The translations under genes were made by a program, and so were the position numbers. Under the pieces are notes generated by a model. It saw only the letters and a list, made by a program, of their open reading frames with translations, was not told the DNA's origin and made no database searches. A stretch of DNA of 64,000 nt from a virus, in the IMG/VR virus record IMGVR_UViG_3300007538_000026, positions 1-64,000 of that record; one strand, given 5' to 3'. Shown one piece after another: positions 38,963-48,483 of this stretch; the stretch's first letter is position 1, and the number at the start of each line of letters is the position of its first letter.

Positions 38963-41937
38963 TGGCGTACGTTCTGGGAGGATCGTTTGGCGGGGTGTTC
39001 GAAGCAGCCTCGCTCTCGGTCATCGAGCAGCAGTACGATCCCGTCTACGGGACGGCCATCGACACCAGCTTCCTCTGGAACCTCTTGGGGAGCTACTACC
39101 GCACGGTCATGGCCGATCACGAGGTGTTCGAGGCCGTGTGGGACGCCATGCTTCGCGTGCAAGCGGCGGACCTGCTGCACCTCTGGGAGGTGGACTACTC
39201 CAAGAGCCTGCGAGACGTTCCGGTCTACTCGCAGCGGATGTGGCTGAAGTACGAGTTCATGCAGGACGTGGCGTTCACGGAGGACCCGGGCTTCCTCGAA
39301 GCGGGGACGCCGGACATGTTCGCCTACGGGAGCAGTGAGCTCGCAAGCGTCTGGACGAACCGTGCGGCGTTGTCCGATGGAGCTTGGCTGGAGCTGCGGG
39401 GAGAAGTCACCGAGGCGGCCTCGCTGGCGTGGACTGCGCGCATGCGGTTCGACGCGGTGGAGCGGCACGGGACGGCGCTGTGCGGCTACGGCAGCTCGAC
39501 GGCGACGGGCATGGCAGGGATGATCCTGGCGGGCGTCGTCGGGGACTCGTCCAGCGAGGATGCCCCGTACCCGGTCCTCGTGCACCTGGATCCCGCCGGC
39601 GGGTTGACCTACCGGAAGGCCGCTGCCGTGCTGTCGACCGAGGTCGAGTACGACTTCGTGGTCGCCTACCGGGCAGCCGATGGCGCCCTGACCCTCGAAG
39701 TGCTCGAGGTAGAGGCGGTGAAGGTCTCCGGGGTGAGCGGGTACACCGGGGACGAGAACGAGATCTACTCGTCGGAGTTCGCCGATGACACGGCCGAGTT
39801 CGTGTCGGAGGGGGTCGTGCCCGGGGACTACCTGGTCTACGCCGGTACGAGCTACGAGATCCTGACGGTGACGGAGACCACCCTGACCGTCACCACCGGC
39901 CTGCTCCCCGCCAGCGCTACTGGACTGAGCTACGAAGTGCGCGGAGCGCACCAGGTGGCGGCGTTGGCCATGACGCTACCGGCAGTGGCGGCTGACCCGG
40001 GGTTCACCGTGGACAGGTTCGGTACGTGCGCGTTCGACTTGAGGCACCGCGCGGCGGGCTTCATAGGGACCGTGGCTGTGGCGAATCGCCGGCGAGTGCG
40101 CGGCGCCGTGACTGGACTGAGCTACTTCGACCCGGTCGACGCCAACACGGTTGTCTCCGTGCCGTTGCTGCAGGACAAGGTGGGCGCCCCGACGGCGATG
40201 CTCTACGAGGGCACGGACTTCACCATCCAGGACTCGGTGTTCCTCTTCCAGGAGCCGCCCACGGCCGCCTGGTGGGCGCCGTACGCTCGCTACGACGAGG
40301 CCTTCATCGAGAACAACTTCGGCGTCGCCGTCGGCTTGTCGGAGGCGTCGTCCGAGGACTACCTGGCCAAGGTGCGCGGCCTCTTCTACGCCTACTACAA
40401 GGGCCCCACCCCCGCGGCGCTTCGGACAGGAGTGCAGATCATGCTCGGGCTCCCCATTGCGGCGAGCGCGGGCGCAGTCGAGGCGGTCAACCCGAGCTAC
40501 TCGGGGCAGTACGGGCAGATCGTGATCGGCGGGAAGGGGTACCTGTACCCGCTGGCTGTGGGGACCGACCTCGTAGTCGGGGACGAGGTGGATGCCTACC
40601 AGCCGCTCTCCCTTGGCGTGGAGATCCGGGACTGGCTGAGTCACCCCGAGTGGTTCCTTCCCCTGGGGCTCTCGGAGATCGAGAAGTACCACACCTTCTG
40701 TGTGCTGGTGAACCTCGATGCGTTCAACACCGCCGACCTCACGCAGGCCGCCAGCTTCGTCGAGCGGCTCCGGCCTACGTGGAAGTCTGCCCTCTTCGTG
40801 GGCTACAAGGAGGTCGCGGACACCATCGATATCGACGACAGCATGACGGTGGCCATCGCGTACACCTTGGTGGACACGCTGTGCTCCGGTCCCCTGGTGG
40901 CCTACGACGACGCTGAGTGGGAAGGCGACGAGGCCGACTGGAGGTTCGACCAGGGGGAGGTTGACTGGGAGGCCACGAGTGCGGCCATGCGGGGGAGTGC
41001 CGTGCACCGTACCAAGGTGCTGACGCTCGGACTGTACGGCCCTGCTGGGCAGCGTGAGCGCCTCTCGGGAGTGCTCACGCTCACGGATGCCAGCGCGGTG
41101 GTTCTGGGCACGGGTACGGCCTTCCTCTCCGAGATCGGAGGCCCCGGCGCTGTGGCGGACACCTACCTTCTGTTCGAGGACCCGGTGACCGGCGAGCTCG
41201 CTACCTGGTGCCGCGTGCTCGCCGTGCTCGACGATGAGACCCTCACGCTCACCGCGGCCTTCTCGGGAGACACCGGGGACTACCTGGCCGCTCTCGGGGA
41301 TCCTGACTACCGCAAGGTCTACTTCGACCAGTACCACGAGCTGCATCCGGAGGAGCGCCTCACGGTGGTGCTGGGAACTTCCCCCGGCATCGCGGAGACC
41401 ATGCTGACCGGGAGAGCCAGCTGCGGCGTCGGGGAGACCTGGCTCCACGGAGAGCTGTCGGACTGGCTGGCAGAGATCGGCAGTGGAGCCGTGGTGGACA
41501 AGTACGTCGTCTTCCCGGACGGGGAGTGGGTGCGCGTGTCCTTCGTGGACGACCCCGAGTCCGCTACGCTGGCCTCCCCCGCGCCCGCGACGCACACCGA
41601 GGTGCTCATCTTCTTGGCAGACGATGTGCTCGCCGGGACGCTGGACTTCCTCGCCGGCAGCGCCACGGTGGCGACGACGGACAACCTCGTAGGCGTCGTG
41701 GCCCCTGGTGACTGCGTGCAAGCGGTCCCCGGGAGCGGGCCGGTGGTCGAGGTGCAGAGCGTCGCGGCCGGAAGCCTCACGCTGGTGGACGACTACCCGG
41801 GCGCCGACGCTCTCGGGACCAAGGCCATCAACCGGGGCGCGTGGTCCGACGTCGTGACGGGGCTCGGGGACCTCACAGGGTGGTACGGGACGGCTGGAGG
41901 GACTGCCACCTACCAGGTGCCCGAGGAGTCCCCATGA
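38962..41937 (+). CDS. Large tail/baseplate protein with shared beta modules (991 aa)
   Basis: The N-terminus (FLWNLLGSYYRTVMADHEVF, then SQRMWLKYEFMQDV) is aromatic and helical. A LamG-like sandwich may lie at ~120-240. Shared beta modules occur at ~270-325 (DTAEFVSEGVVPGDYLVYAG) and near the C-terminus (NLVGVVAPGDCVQAVPG). The centre has a helical gp7/tail-protein-like region (EDYLAKVRGLFYAYYKGP). Probably a baseplate wedge or tail-tip component; no enzyme motif found. Confidence 0.6.
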   Translation: MAYVLGGSFGGVFEAASLSVIEQQYDPVYGTAIDTSFLWNLLGSYYRTVMADHEVFEAVWDAMLRVQAADLLHLWEVDYSKSLRDVPVYSQRMWLKYEFMQDVAFTEDPGFLEAGTPDMFAYGSSELASVWTNRAALSDGAWLELRGEVTEAASLAWTARMRFDAVERHGTALCGYGSSTATGMAGMILAGVVGDSSSEDAPYPVLVHLDPAGGLTYRKAAAVLSTEVEYDFVVAYRAADGALTLEVLEVEAVKVSGVSGYTGDENEIYSSEFADDTAEFVSEGVVPGDYLVYAGTSYEILTVTETTLTVTTGLLPASATGLSYEVRGAHQVAALAMTLPAVAADPGFTVDRFGTCAFDLRHRAAGFIGTVAVANRRRVRGAVTGLSYFDPVDANTVVSVPLLQDKVGAPTAMLYEGTDFTIQDSVFLFQEPPTAAWWAPYARYDEAFIENNFGVAVGLSEASSEDYLAKVRGLFYAYYKGPTPAALRTGVQIMLGLPIAASAGAVEAVNPSYSGQYGQIVIGGKGYLYPLAVGTDLVVGDEVDAYQPLSLGVEIRDWLSHPEWFLPLGLSEIEKYHTFCVLVNLDAFNTADLTQAASFVERLRPTWKSALFVGYKEVADTIDIDDSMTVAIAYTLVDTLCSGPLVAYDDAEWEGDEADWRFDQGEVDWEATSAAMRGSAVHRTKVLTLGLYGPAGQRERLSGVLTLTDASAVVLGTGTAFLSEIGGPGAVADTYLLFEDPVTGELATWCRVLAVLDDETLTLTAAFSGDTGDYLAALGDPDYRKVYFDQYHELHPEERLTVVLGTSPGIAETMLTGRASCGVGETWLHGELSDWLAEIGSGAVVDKYVVFPDGEWVRVSFVDDPESATLASPAPATHTEVLIFLADDVLAGTLDFLAGSATVATTDNLVGVVAPGDCVQAVPGSGPVVEVQSVAAGSLTLVDDYPGADALGTKAINRGAWSDVVTGLGDLTGWYGTAGGTATYQVPEESP

Positions 41938-42092
41938 GCTTCCTGAAGCCCCTGGTCGACCGCCTCCGACCGCGGGACACCGTGCAGGTGTTGTTGAAGA
42001 AGGACGGGAAGCCTGTCGCCGCGGCGTACGCGGATGATAAGGTGAAGCACGCAACGACCCCGGAGAAGCCTGATGTTCGCCCTCATCGTTAA
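41934..42092 (+). CDS. Small basic protein (52 aa), partial paralogue of the next gene
   Basis: ATG 41934 overlaps the previous stop (ATGA) and follows CGAGGAG. The 52-residue product is basic. Its core, PLVDRLRPRDTVQVLLKKDG, parallels the start of the next gene (FVDTLKPSGHVEVVLRYADG), suggesting a partial duplication. It overlaps the next gene by 20 bp. Confidence 0.55.
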   Translation: MSFLKPLVDRLRPRDTVQVLLKKDGKPVAAAYADDKVKHATTPEKPDVRPHR

Positions 42093-42654
42093 GGCCAGGT
42101 TCTGGCTGCGGTCTCTGGTCAAGGCTGGCCAGGCGTTCGTGGATACGCTGAAGCCCAGCGGTCACGTTGAGGTCGTTCTGCGGTACGCAGACGGCCCGTT
42201 GGCGGGGCAGGTGGCCCGCGTGCTGCGCGGACGCAACGTGGTGACGGGGTTCGTGTCCTTCCCGGCGACGCCCCCCTACTCGGGGAGGGACATCGTCCGG
42301 CGCCTCATCGTTCCCGCGGCCCAGGCCGGGAGTCTGAGCACCAACGATGACGTCACGGTGCAGTACTGTGAGCTGGGCGACGGCACCGCCGCCGAGACCG
42401 CAGCGGACACCGACCTGCAGTCCGCCATCTCACCGAGTACCCTGAAGGCACTGGCCGAGGTGGAGTACGACACCGCCAACCCCTACGTCACCTTCATCTT
42501 CAACTACGACGAGAGCGAGGCCAACACGGAGATCTCCGAGATGTGCTTGCGCTCTGGTTCGACACCTGCCGACTTCTGGGCGCGGAAGACCATCACGCCG
42601 TTCACGAAGACCTCGGAGTTCACGATGCAGGTGCGCTGGCAGATCCGGGTGTAG
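42073..42654 (+). CDS. Hypothetical tail-region protein (193 aa)
   Basis: ATG 42073 with GGAGAAG upstream. A short hydrophobic-basic N-terminal helix is followed by the segment shared with the previous gene and then a beta-rich domain (NPYVTFIFNYDESEANTEIS, then TSEFTMQVRWQIRV). No recognised family. Lies directly upstream of the fibre genes, so it may link fibres to the baseplate. Confidence 0.6.
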   Translation: MFALIVKARFWLRSLVKAGQAFVDTLKPSGHVEVVLRYADGPLAGQVARVLRGRNVVTGFVSFPATPPYSGRDIVRRLIVPAAQAGSLSTNDDVTVQYCELGDGTAAETAADTDLQSAISPSTLKALAEVEYDTANPYVTFIFNYDESEANTEISEMCLRSGSTPADFWARKTITPFTKTSEFTMQVRWQIRV

Positions 42655-42657
42655 CGC

Positions 42658-45168
42658 ATGAGCATCTCCGACAAGCTCAGTACCCATGCCGAGATGACGG
42701 CGGACCTCGAGTTCGTCCAGTACCTCGAGCAGCTCGTCTCGGGCTCCGAGGCATCCGGCACGGGCGTCAACAGGTCGCTGGAGCGCCTGGCCTACGGGCT
42801 CGACGCGCTGCTGGATACGGTCCAGGGGACCAAGGGGCTGTTCATCACGGGCGGGGGTGTCATCGCCTGGAGCCATGCCACCAACCAGCTGACGTGGTCG
42901 GCCCACATCTACTTCTACTTCCCCCACGAGCTCGGCGGCGCCGCCTGGAATCGCCTCCCCGTGGGGTCGAGTCCTCTCACCATCGACGCTTCCGGGAAGG
43001 TGGCCTACGTCGTCTTTGACCGTACGACGGACGCCAACGTGGCATCCGTGGGCGTGGCGAACAGCATGGCGGCGTTCATGGCCACGCTCTCGGGGGACAA
43101 GGACCGCCTGGACTACCATCCTGTGGCCTACCGGGACGGCGACGACCTCATCCTGTGGGACGGCCGTAGGGTGCGCTCGGGCTACTCCCTCTCGGTCAAC
43201 GGCTTCCGGGACACCCAGTATGCGCAGCAGACCGAGGTCACGGCCATGCGCGCCCGGGAACGGGATGACCTCAAGCTGAGGCTGCACGGCGGAGGTACGG
43301 TCTCCTGGGACGAGGGTACTGGGGAGCTCGCTTGGGACGGCCAGCTGCACATCGCCTTCCCCCACAAGAGCGGGGACAACTACATCCCGGCCGGGAGCGT
43401 GACCCTGACTGCGGGTGACGTGGCCTACGTGACTCTGAACAGGGCGCCCGGGGGAGGGAGCATCGATCTCGGAGCCCCTACGGTCGTCGCAGACGGGTCT
43501 GTCCCCGACGGGGACGGGCAGGAGGATGTCTTCGTCATCGCCCTGCGCGACGCGACAGACGGCCGCGTGTACCTGGCGGACGGGACGGCCCTGTCCGACG
43601 GCGAAGCGGTGCTGCTCGGCGGCGTGCGTTCCGGGCTCCAGTGGGCCTACTTCTCTGCGGGGGATGACGCTCAGGTCACGGACCTGACCGAGGGAGGGGC
43701 CTACAGCAACCGGGCCTATCGGGTTGGCTCCAAGGAGCTGATGGTCTACAGGAACGGTGCGAAGGCTCGCGGGGCGCTGAACTGCTACTGGGCAGGCGGG
43801 GTCTACCCCTTCACGGGGGCGCTGGTGGGGACGTACACCGACGAGGACCACTACGTCGAGTACGACGACGGAGACGGCACGGGGTCCAAGATCATCTGGA
43901 TCGCTGACCTGCAGGCCGTGGCAGAGCCCATCTACCACGCCCCGGGCGCTCGCCTTCCTGCTACGCGCGCGCTCTTCACGTGGCCCAGCACGGACGACTG
44001 GCTGGAGGTCTTCGTCGGGCTGCACGGTGAAGGGCCCAGCCCGGTCGAGTCCATCGGCTTGGAGCCCGAGCCGGGTGACGGTCCCTTGGAGGGTGCCGTC
44101 AAGCTGAAGGAAGGCACCAACATCACGATGACCTACGAGTTGGCGACGAACTCGATCATCATCTCCGCGTCGGTCACCGCTGGCGTGAACAGCCTCTCCG
44201 TGGATGGCGGAGACCAGCGCACGGGCAACATCGATATCGTCAGCGGGCCGGGGATCGAGGTCGTCGACGGCGAGACCACGTTCACCATCAACAACCTCAT
44301 CACGTCCCTGGCGGACCTGACCGGGGTCGATGCAGACCTCGAGGATGCCATCCTCGATGCCGGGGACTCTCCCCTGGGTACCTTCCCGCCCAGCGCGGAC
44401 AACCCCCTGGTGACCTACGAGGGCCTGCTCGCGTCGCTGGGCGTGAGCTCGACGACGTCCCCTGTGTGGGGCTTCGACGTGATCCTGTTCACGGCGGATG
44501 CAGTCCACCTCGGGATCGGTGCGGTTCACCTCGACGGAACGGTCTACCAGGCAACCGCCGCCCTCTCGGTCGAAGTCTCCGACGTCGTGGCCGGCGAAGC
44601 TGTGCTGACCGACGACTGGAACTTCATCTACGTGGGCTACGACGAGGGCGCCGGCGCGCTGGCGGGCTTCGTCTCGCCGACGGCCCCAGGCCTCGGAGGG
44701 CTGCACCCATCGCCGCCCGGGGACTACGCTCTGCGGTGCCTCACCAGCGTCTACGTGACCTCGGGCAGTGAGTTCAAGCGGGGGGTGAAGCAGGGCGGCT
44801 GGGTCACGCTCGAAGACCCGGTCAGCACCGGGACGTCCGTGGACATCGCCGGCGGGAGTGCGCTGAACGACATCGGCGCGGCGCTCCCCGACGGCGGGAG
44901 TCACGTGCCCGCTGTTGCGCTGCGCATCTCCCTCCTGCTGTACAGCTCGGGGAGCCTTCGGCTCGGCTACGACGGCTCGGAGGGGACGGACTACACCTAC
45001 GTCTACCAGGGCGGGGATGCTGGGGAGTACGTCACCTACGACATCAAGACCACCATCGGAGCTGAGCGGAAGGTGCGGACGATCCTCAACGCTCAGGTCA
45101 GTGCCCAGCTCGGCTACTGGCTCGTCGGGTATGCCGAGAGCTTCCACGCGTTCGGGGACTGGAGGTAG
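42658..45168 (+). CDS. Tail fibre protein with duplicated beta domains (836 aa)
   Basis: A helical N-terminus is followed by two copies of a ~120-residue domain: residues ~60-170 (LFITGGGVIAWSHATNQLTW, then VGSSPLTI, VAYVVFDR) and ~200-320 (LKLRLHGGGTVSWDEGTGEL, then PAGSVTLT, VAYVTLNR). A third copy starts the next gene. The middle contains a fibre shaft-like part (VDGGDQRTGNIDIVSGPGIE). The C-terminus is a globular beta domain. Likely receptor-binding fibre. Confidence 0.7.
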   Translation: MSISDKLSTHAEMTADLEFVQYLEQLVSGSEASGTGVNRSLERLAYGLDALLDTVQGTKGLFITGGGVIAWSHATNQLTWSAHIYFYFPHELGGAAWNRLPVGSSPLTIDASGKVAYVVFDRTTDANVASVGVANSMAAFMATLSGDKDRLDYHPVAYRDGDDLILWDGRRVRSGYSLSVNGFRDTQYAQQTEVTAMRARERDDLKLRLHGGGTVSWDEGTGELAWDGQLHIAFPHKSGDNYIPAGSVTLTAGDVAYVTLNRAPGGGSIDLGAPTVVADGSVPDGDGQEDVFVIALRDATDGRVYLADGTALSDGEAVLLGGVRSGLQWAYFSAGDDAQVTDLTEGGAYSNRAYRVGSKELMVYRNGAKARGALNCYWAGGVYPFTGALVGTYTDEDHYVEYDDGDGTGSKIIWIADLQAVAEPIYHAPGARLPATRALFTWPSTDDWLEVFVGLHGEGPSPVESIGLEPEPGDGPLEGAVKLKEGTNITMTYELATNSIIISASVTAGVNSLSVDGGDQRTGNIDIVSGPGIEVVDGETTFTINNLITSLADLTGVDADLEDAILDAGDSPLGTFPPSADNPLVTYEGLLASLGVSSTTSPVWGFDVILFTADAVHLGIGAVHLDGTVYQATAALSVEVSDVVAGEAVLTDDWNFIYVGYDEGAGALAGFVSPTAPGLGGLHPSPPGDYALRCLTSVYVTSGSEFKRGVKQGGWVTLEDPVSTGTSVDIAGGSALNDIGAALPDGGSHVPAVALRISLLLYSSGSLRLGYDGSEGTDYTYVYQGGDAGEYVTYDIKTTIGAERKVRTILNAQVSAQLGYWLVGYAESFHAFGDWR

Positions 45169-45170
45169 AC

Positions 45171-46694
45171 ATGACCGGTGGTGGACTGAAGCGCGAGCAG
45201 ACCGCATCGGCGGAGAGCACGCAGAACACGCGGCAGGACAGGAACCTCTTCATCACCGATGGCGGGGTGTTCACCTGGGACGCCTCGACGGGCATCGTGG
45301 AGTGGGACGCGCCCATCAAGGTGCGCGTAGGCACCTTGGGGGAGCACACCATCCCGGCGGGGAGCCAGCCGGGCCTGGCTTCGGACGGCTTCGCTGCGGT
45401 CATCCAGCTCGACCGGGAGGCCGAGGATCCCACGCTCAGCGTGGTGCTCCGGGAGATGGACAACACCACCATGCTCCAGTCGGACACGGGGCTCGTGCTC
45501 TGCGTGCGCGCGGCTGACGGGCGGCTGCACTTCCGGGACGGCACGGTGTTCAACTCAGGAGACCAGCGGCGCCTCGGAACCACGCAGCCGTCGGACGTCG
45601 AGCGCACCGACTTCGAGTCGGACGGGCGCGCCTGGCCGGCTACCTACTACGCTCTCGGGGACACGGTGATCGCTGGCAGTGACGGCGTCATCTCGGCTGA
45701 CGGCAACACCTTCAGCAGCGCCACGGGTGGCTTCCTGGCCGCTGTGGCCGAGGGCGACTACGTCGCTCTGCGCGCGTACCAGGAGCACGTCGAGGTCATC
45801 TCCGTCGACGACGACAACACCCTCACCATCGACGGCTCCGCGAACGGGCCCTCGACCGGGGAGCCCTTCCGGGTGATTCGGGCGCCTGTCGTCTACTTGA
45901 CCGGGGCCGAGCAGCTGCGCGTGGAGGTCGGTGGACTGGGCCAGGTCGCCGGGACTCACTACAACGAGGTCGGACCTCTCGGGACCCTTTCTTCGTGGAT
46001 CCGGTTCGCGAACGGGGAGGAGCCCGGTGCGGGCGAGAGCATCACGGCCTACAACCTGGCAGGCGCACAGGGGCCTGCCGGGCCCGCCCAGTACCAGGAC
46101 CTCCAAGAGGTCTACGACCATGGTAGCTCCAAGAAGGTCGATACGACGGCGGACGACGAGCCTGTCGTGCTGACGGGTTCGGGAGCGAACCCTGTGATCG
46201 AGGTCGGAACCGAGGGCGGAGTCGAGGACCTCATCAAGCTCTGCGCTGATGGCACCATCGAGTGCGCGGGGTTGCGCATCCCAGACGGTACGGGATCCTA
46301 CTGGGTCTTCGGCATCGGCGGGGCCGCTTCGCTGAGCGTGGCGAACGACGGCGACGCGGACAGCCAGGCCCGCTTCCACAAGACGGGAGGCCTCGGCTGG
46401 GGAGCAGGAGACGAGCTCCGCTGGGCCGAGTTCGCGGGGTCCATGAACGCCGGCGGCGCTACGATCATCGCAACGGGCTTGGCGGGCATCAAGGGGTGCC
46501 TGCTGCTCCTCGAGGACACGGTCACCGGGTTCCACTACGCGGTGGAGATGCAGCTCGCCGACAACGCCAACCGGCGGAGCGTCGTCTCCTGGGACCCTGC
46601 GGGCAATCTCCAGATCTCGGGGGACTGGCTGGTGACCGCTCCGGTAGGGGTCAACCTGCAGGGCGGAGACTACACCCTCATCGTCTTCTACTGA
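45171..46694 (+). CDS. Tail fibre protein, paralogous N-terminal domain (507 aa)
   Basis: Residues ~20-125 match the duplicated domain of the previous gene (NLFITDGGVFTWDASTGIVE, then IPAGSQPGLA, FAAVIQLDR). At ~165-225 it carries a copy of the shared beta module (GGFLAAVAEGDYVALRAYQE). A short collagen-like GAQGPAGPAQ patch and a C-terminal globular domain follow. Starts 2 nt after the previous stop. Likely interacts with or replaces the preceding fibre. Confidence 0.7.
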   Translation: MTGGGLKREQTASAESTQNTRQDRNLFITDGGVFTWDASTGIVEWDAPIKVRVGTLGEHTIPAGSQPGLASDGFAAVIQLDREAEDPTLSVVLREMDNTTMLQSDTGLVLCVRAADGRLHFRDGTVFNSGDQRRLGTTQPSDVERTDFESDGRAWPATYYALGDTVIAGSDGVISADGNTFSSATGGFLAAVAEGDYVALRAYQEHVEVISVDDDNTLTIDGSANGPSTGEPFRVIRAPVVYLTGAEQLRVEVGGLGQVAGTHYNEVGPLGTLSSWIRFANGEEPGAGESITAYNLAGAQGPAGPAQYQDLQEVYDHGSSKKVDTTADDEPVVLTGSGANPVIEVGTEGGVEDLIKLCADGTIECAGLRIPDGTGSYWVFGIGGAASLSVANDGDADSQARFHKTGGLGWGAGDELRWAEFAGSMNAGGATIIATGLAGIKGCLLLLEDTVTGFHYAVEMQLADNANRRSVVSWDPAGNLQISGDWLVTAPVGVNLQGGDYTLIVFY

Positions 46695-46701
46695 GGTCGC
46701 G

Positions 46702-47037
46702 ATGTTCTACTACGTGGTGAACGTGAAGAGTGAGCAGGTGCTGCTGCGAGGGTCGCGCCCGATCACTCCCCGGCAGGGCGAAGCAGTCATCGGAAGTGCG
46801 CTGAAGCTCAAGCCGCGAGAGGCGGCGGTGGTGGATGGCGTGATCGTCCGCAAGCCCCCCAGTGAGGTGGCGCAGGAGCGCAGGCAGCATGCCGAGGCCG
46901 CAGACGTGGTCGAGATGCAGACGATGCGGGACCTCTCCGAGTTCGAGCAGCTGTACGCCGCTCAGTCGGAGGACATGAAGCGGCTCATCTGCTTGGCCCT
47001 GATGCTCCCCCGGGACCTCGTACTGGGCCGCATGTAG
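46702..47037 (+). CDS. Hypothetical protein, last gene of the virion module (111 aa)
   Basis: The beta-rich start (MFYYVVNVKSEQVLLRG) is followed by an acidic, probably helical tail ending in LICLALMLPRDLVLGRM. No recognised family. Positioned after fibre genes where fibre assembly proteins are often found. A strong terminator follows within 25 bp. Confidence 0.65.
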   Translation: MFYYVVNVKSEQVLLRGSRPITPRQGEAVIGSALKLKPREAAVVDGVIVRKPPSEVAQERRQHAEAADVVEMQTMRDLSEFEQLYAAQSEDMKRLICLALMLPRDLVLGRM

Positions 47038-47060
47038 GCGAAAGGCGACCCTAAGCAGGT

Positions 47061-47093
47061 GGAGGGGTCGCCCTTTCTCGGGGCGACCCCTCC
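47061..47093. terminator. Bidirectional terminator separating virion and replication modules
   Basis: GGAGGGGTCGCC (47061-47072) pairs perfectly with GGCGACCCCTCC (47082-47093) around a 9-nt loop. The two operons converge here (+ gene ends 47037, - gene ends 47122). The rest of the interval holds nothing else. Confidence 0.8.
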
Positions 47094-47121
47094 GGGGTTG
47101 CGGGAGGAGGCAGTACCCGCG

Positions 47122-48471
47122 CTACTGGTTGAGAGCCGCGGCCTGGCGGAGGATCTTCCGGATCAGGCCCTTCTCGTACATGTGGGCGTAGGGGTCCGGG
47201 ACACCGACGTGATCGGCCACGCGCTGCAGCTCCTGCAGGGAGAGCGTGCGGAGCCAGTCCGCGGTGATCTCGTCGGGGATCTCGACGTCAGCGGAGTCGC
47301 TGGCGGCCGGCTGCTGGACCTGCTGCCGCGGGGCCTCCGGCTTCGGGTCCGCGGGCTGCTGGACGAGCTGCGCCTGATGCGCCGCCACCTGCACGGGGGA
47401 GGGCTCGGTGTTCTCGGCGGGCGCGGCCTCGTCCGCCCCGGCGTCGCCGATGAGGTTCGCGACCGCGCGCATGTCGTTCTTGATGTCGTTCGGCACCTCG
47501 GCGGGCTCGGCGTGCTCATCGACGAACATCATGAGCGTGGCGATCTGCTCGAGCACGATCTCCTGCATGCCGTAGAGGCTGACGAAGCCGCGAGCGAGCG
47601 TGCTGCGTGCCGTGGTGTTGAGGTCGTGCAGGTCGCCGAACATGCTCCGGAGCTCCTCGACCTGGCCCTGCATGGCCTCGGTCAGGCGCCCCTCCAGCTC
47701 CTCGAGGGCACCCGCGAGGGCCTCTCCGTCGATGCCCACCTGGACCTGCTGGACCGGCTGCTGCTGGACCTGCGGGGAGGGGTGCTCGGTGTGCGGGATG
47801 ATGACCTCATCCTCGGGGACCTGCTGCTGCTGCTGCTGCTGGACCTGCTGCGGGACCTGGGCCGCGTCTCCGATGAGCGCCTCCAAGCCCTCGACCAGCT
47901 TGGCGCGGTTGCGCCCGGCCTTCTCGACCTGCAGGAGGCTCTGGAGCGCGGGAACGTCCCAGTCGCCCACATGGCGGATGATGCTGGGGAAGCGCTTCCC
48001 GAGCAGCTCGTCGTAGTTCGGGGCCGCGGCGGCCTGCTGCTGGGCCTGCGGAGGCGGCTGGACCTGCTGCTGCTGAACCTGCTGCTCCTGCTGCTGCGGG
48101 GCCTGGCCCTGCTGCGGGGCAGCGCCGTCGGCCTGGGGGAACACCTGGGGGAAGAGCGAGACGTCGAGCCCCAGCTCGGTCATGATGCTCTCGTCGGCCA
48201 GGTCGTTCCGGGCGGCGGCCAGCGCCTCCATGACGGCGTCGGACTTGGGCCACTGGAGCCCGTTGTCGCCTTCCACGATGCAGGCCTTGTAGGAGAAGAT
48301 GCCCTCACGCTCGGCGTCGATGAGGGAGGCGAGGTCGGCGTTCCTGAACTGGGTGACGGACTTGGCCGCGGCCAGGCCGTTGCCGATGCCGAACACCAGC
48401 TGGGCGAGAGCGAGGATGTTCGGGCGCCGCTTGGCGGCGTCGGCGGTGGGGGTGTTGATGTCGATACTCAT
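47122..48471 (-). CDS. Glutamine-rich low-complexity protein (449 aa)
   Basis: The N-terminal ~110 residues are folded (LALAQLVFGIGNGLAAAKSV). A Q/P/A-rich region with runs of Q follows (residues ~120-150 and ~205-245), then a helical middle (EALAGALEELEGRLTEAMQG). The C-terminal ~40-residue helical domain (RTLSLQELQRVADHVGVPDP) resembles small SAP/Rho-N-like nucleic-acid-binding modules; that is a weak inference. AGAGGA precedes the ATG. Last gene of the leftward operon. Role unknown. Confidence 0.65.
   Translation of the reverse strand: MSIDINTPTADAAKRRPNILALAQLVFGIGNGLAAAKSVTQFRNADLASLIDAEREGIFSYKACIVEGDNGLQWPKSDAVMEALAAARNDLADESIMTELGLDVSLFPQVFPQADGAAPQQGQAPQQQEQQVQQQQVQPPPQAQQQAAAAPNYDELLGKRFPSIIRHVGDWDVPALQSLLQVEKAGRNRAKLVEGLEALIGDAAQVPQQVQQQQQQQVPEDEVIIPHTEHPSPQVQQQPVQQVQVGIDGEALAGALEELEGRLTEAMQGQVEELRSMFGDLHDLNTTARSTLARGFVSLYGMQEIVLEQIATLMMFVDEHAEPAEVPNDIKNDMRAVANLIGDAGADEAAPAENTEPSPVQVAAHQAQLVQQPADPKPEAPRQQVQQPAASDSADVEIPDEITADWLRTLSLQELQRVADHVGVPDPYAHMYEKGLIRKILRQAAALNQ
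47821..47841. repeat. (CTG)7 trinucleotide repeat
   Basis: Seven tandem CTG triplets on the + strand, read as CAG on the - strand and encoding Q7 within the glutamine-rich protein. Prone to copy-number slippage. Confidence 0.8.
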
Positions 48472-48483
48472 CTTCTGCGTCCT

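Noticed and set aside
47760-48130. Repetitive CTG-rich DNA, considered as a CRISPR array
   Set aside because: No unit repeat-spacer structure; it encodes polyglutamine on the - strand.
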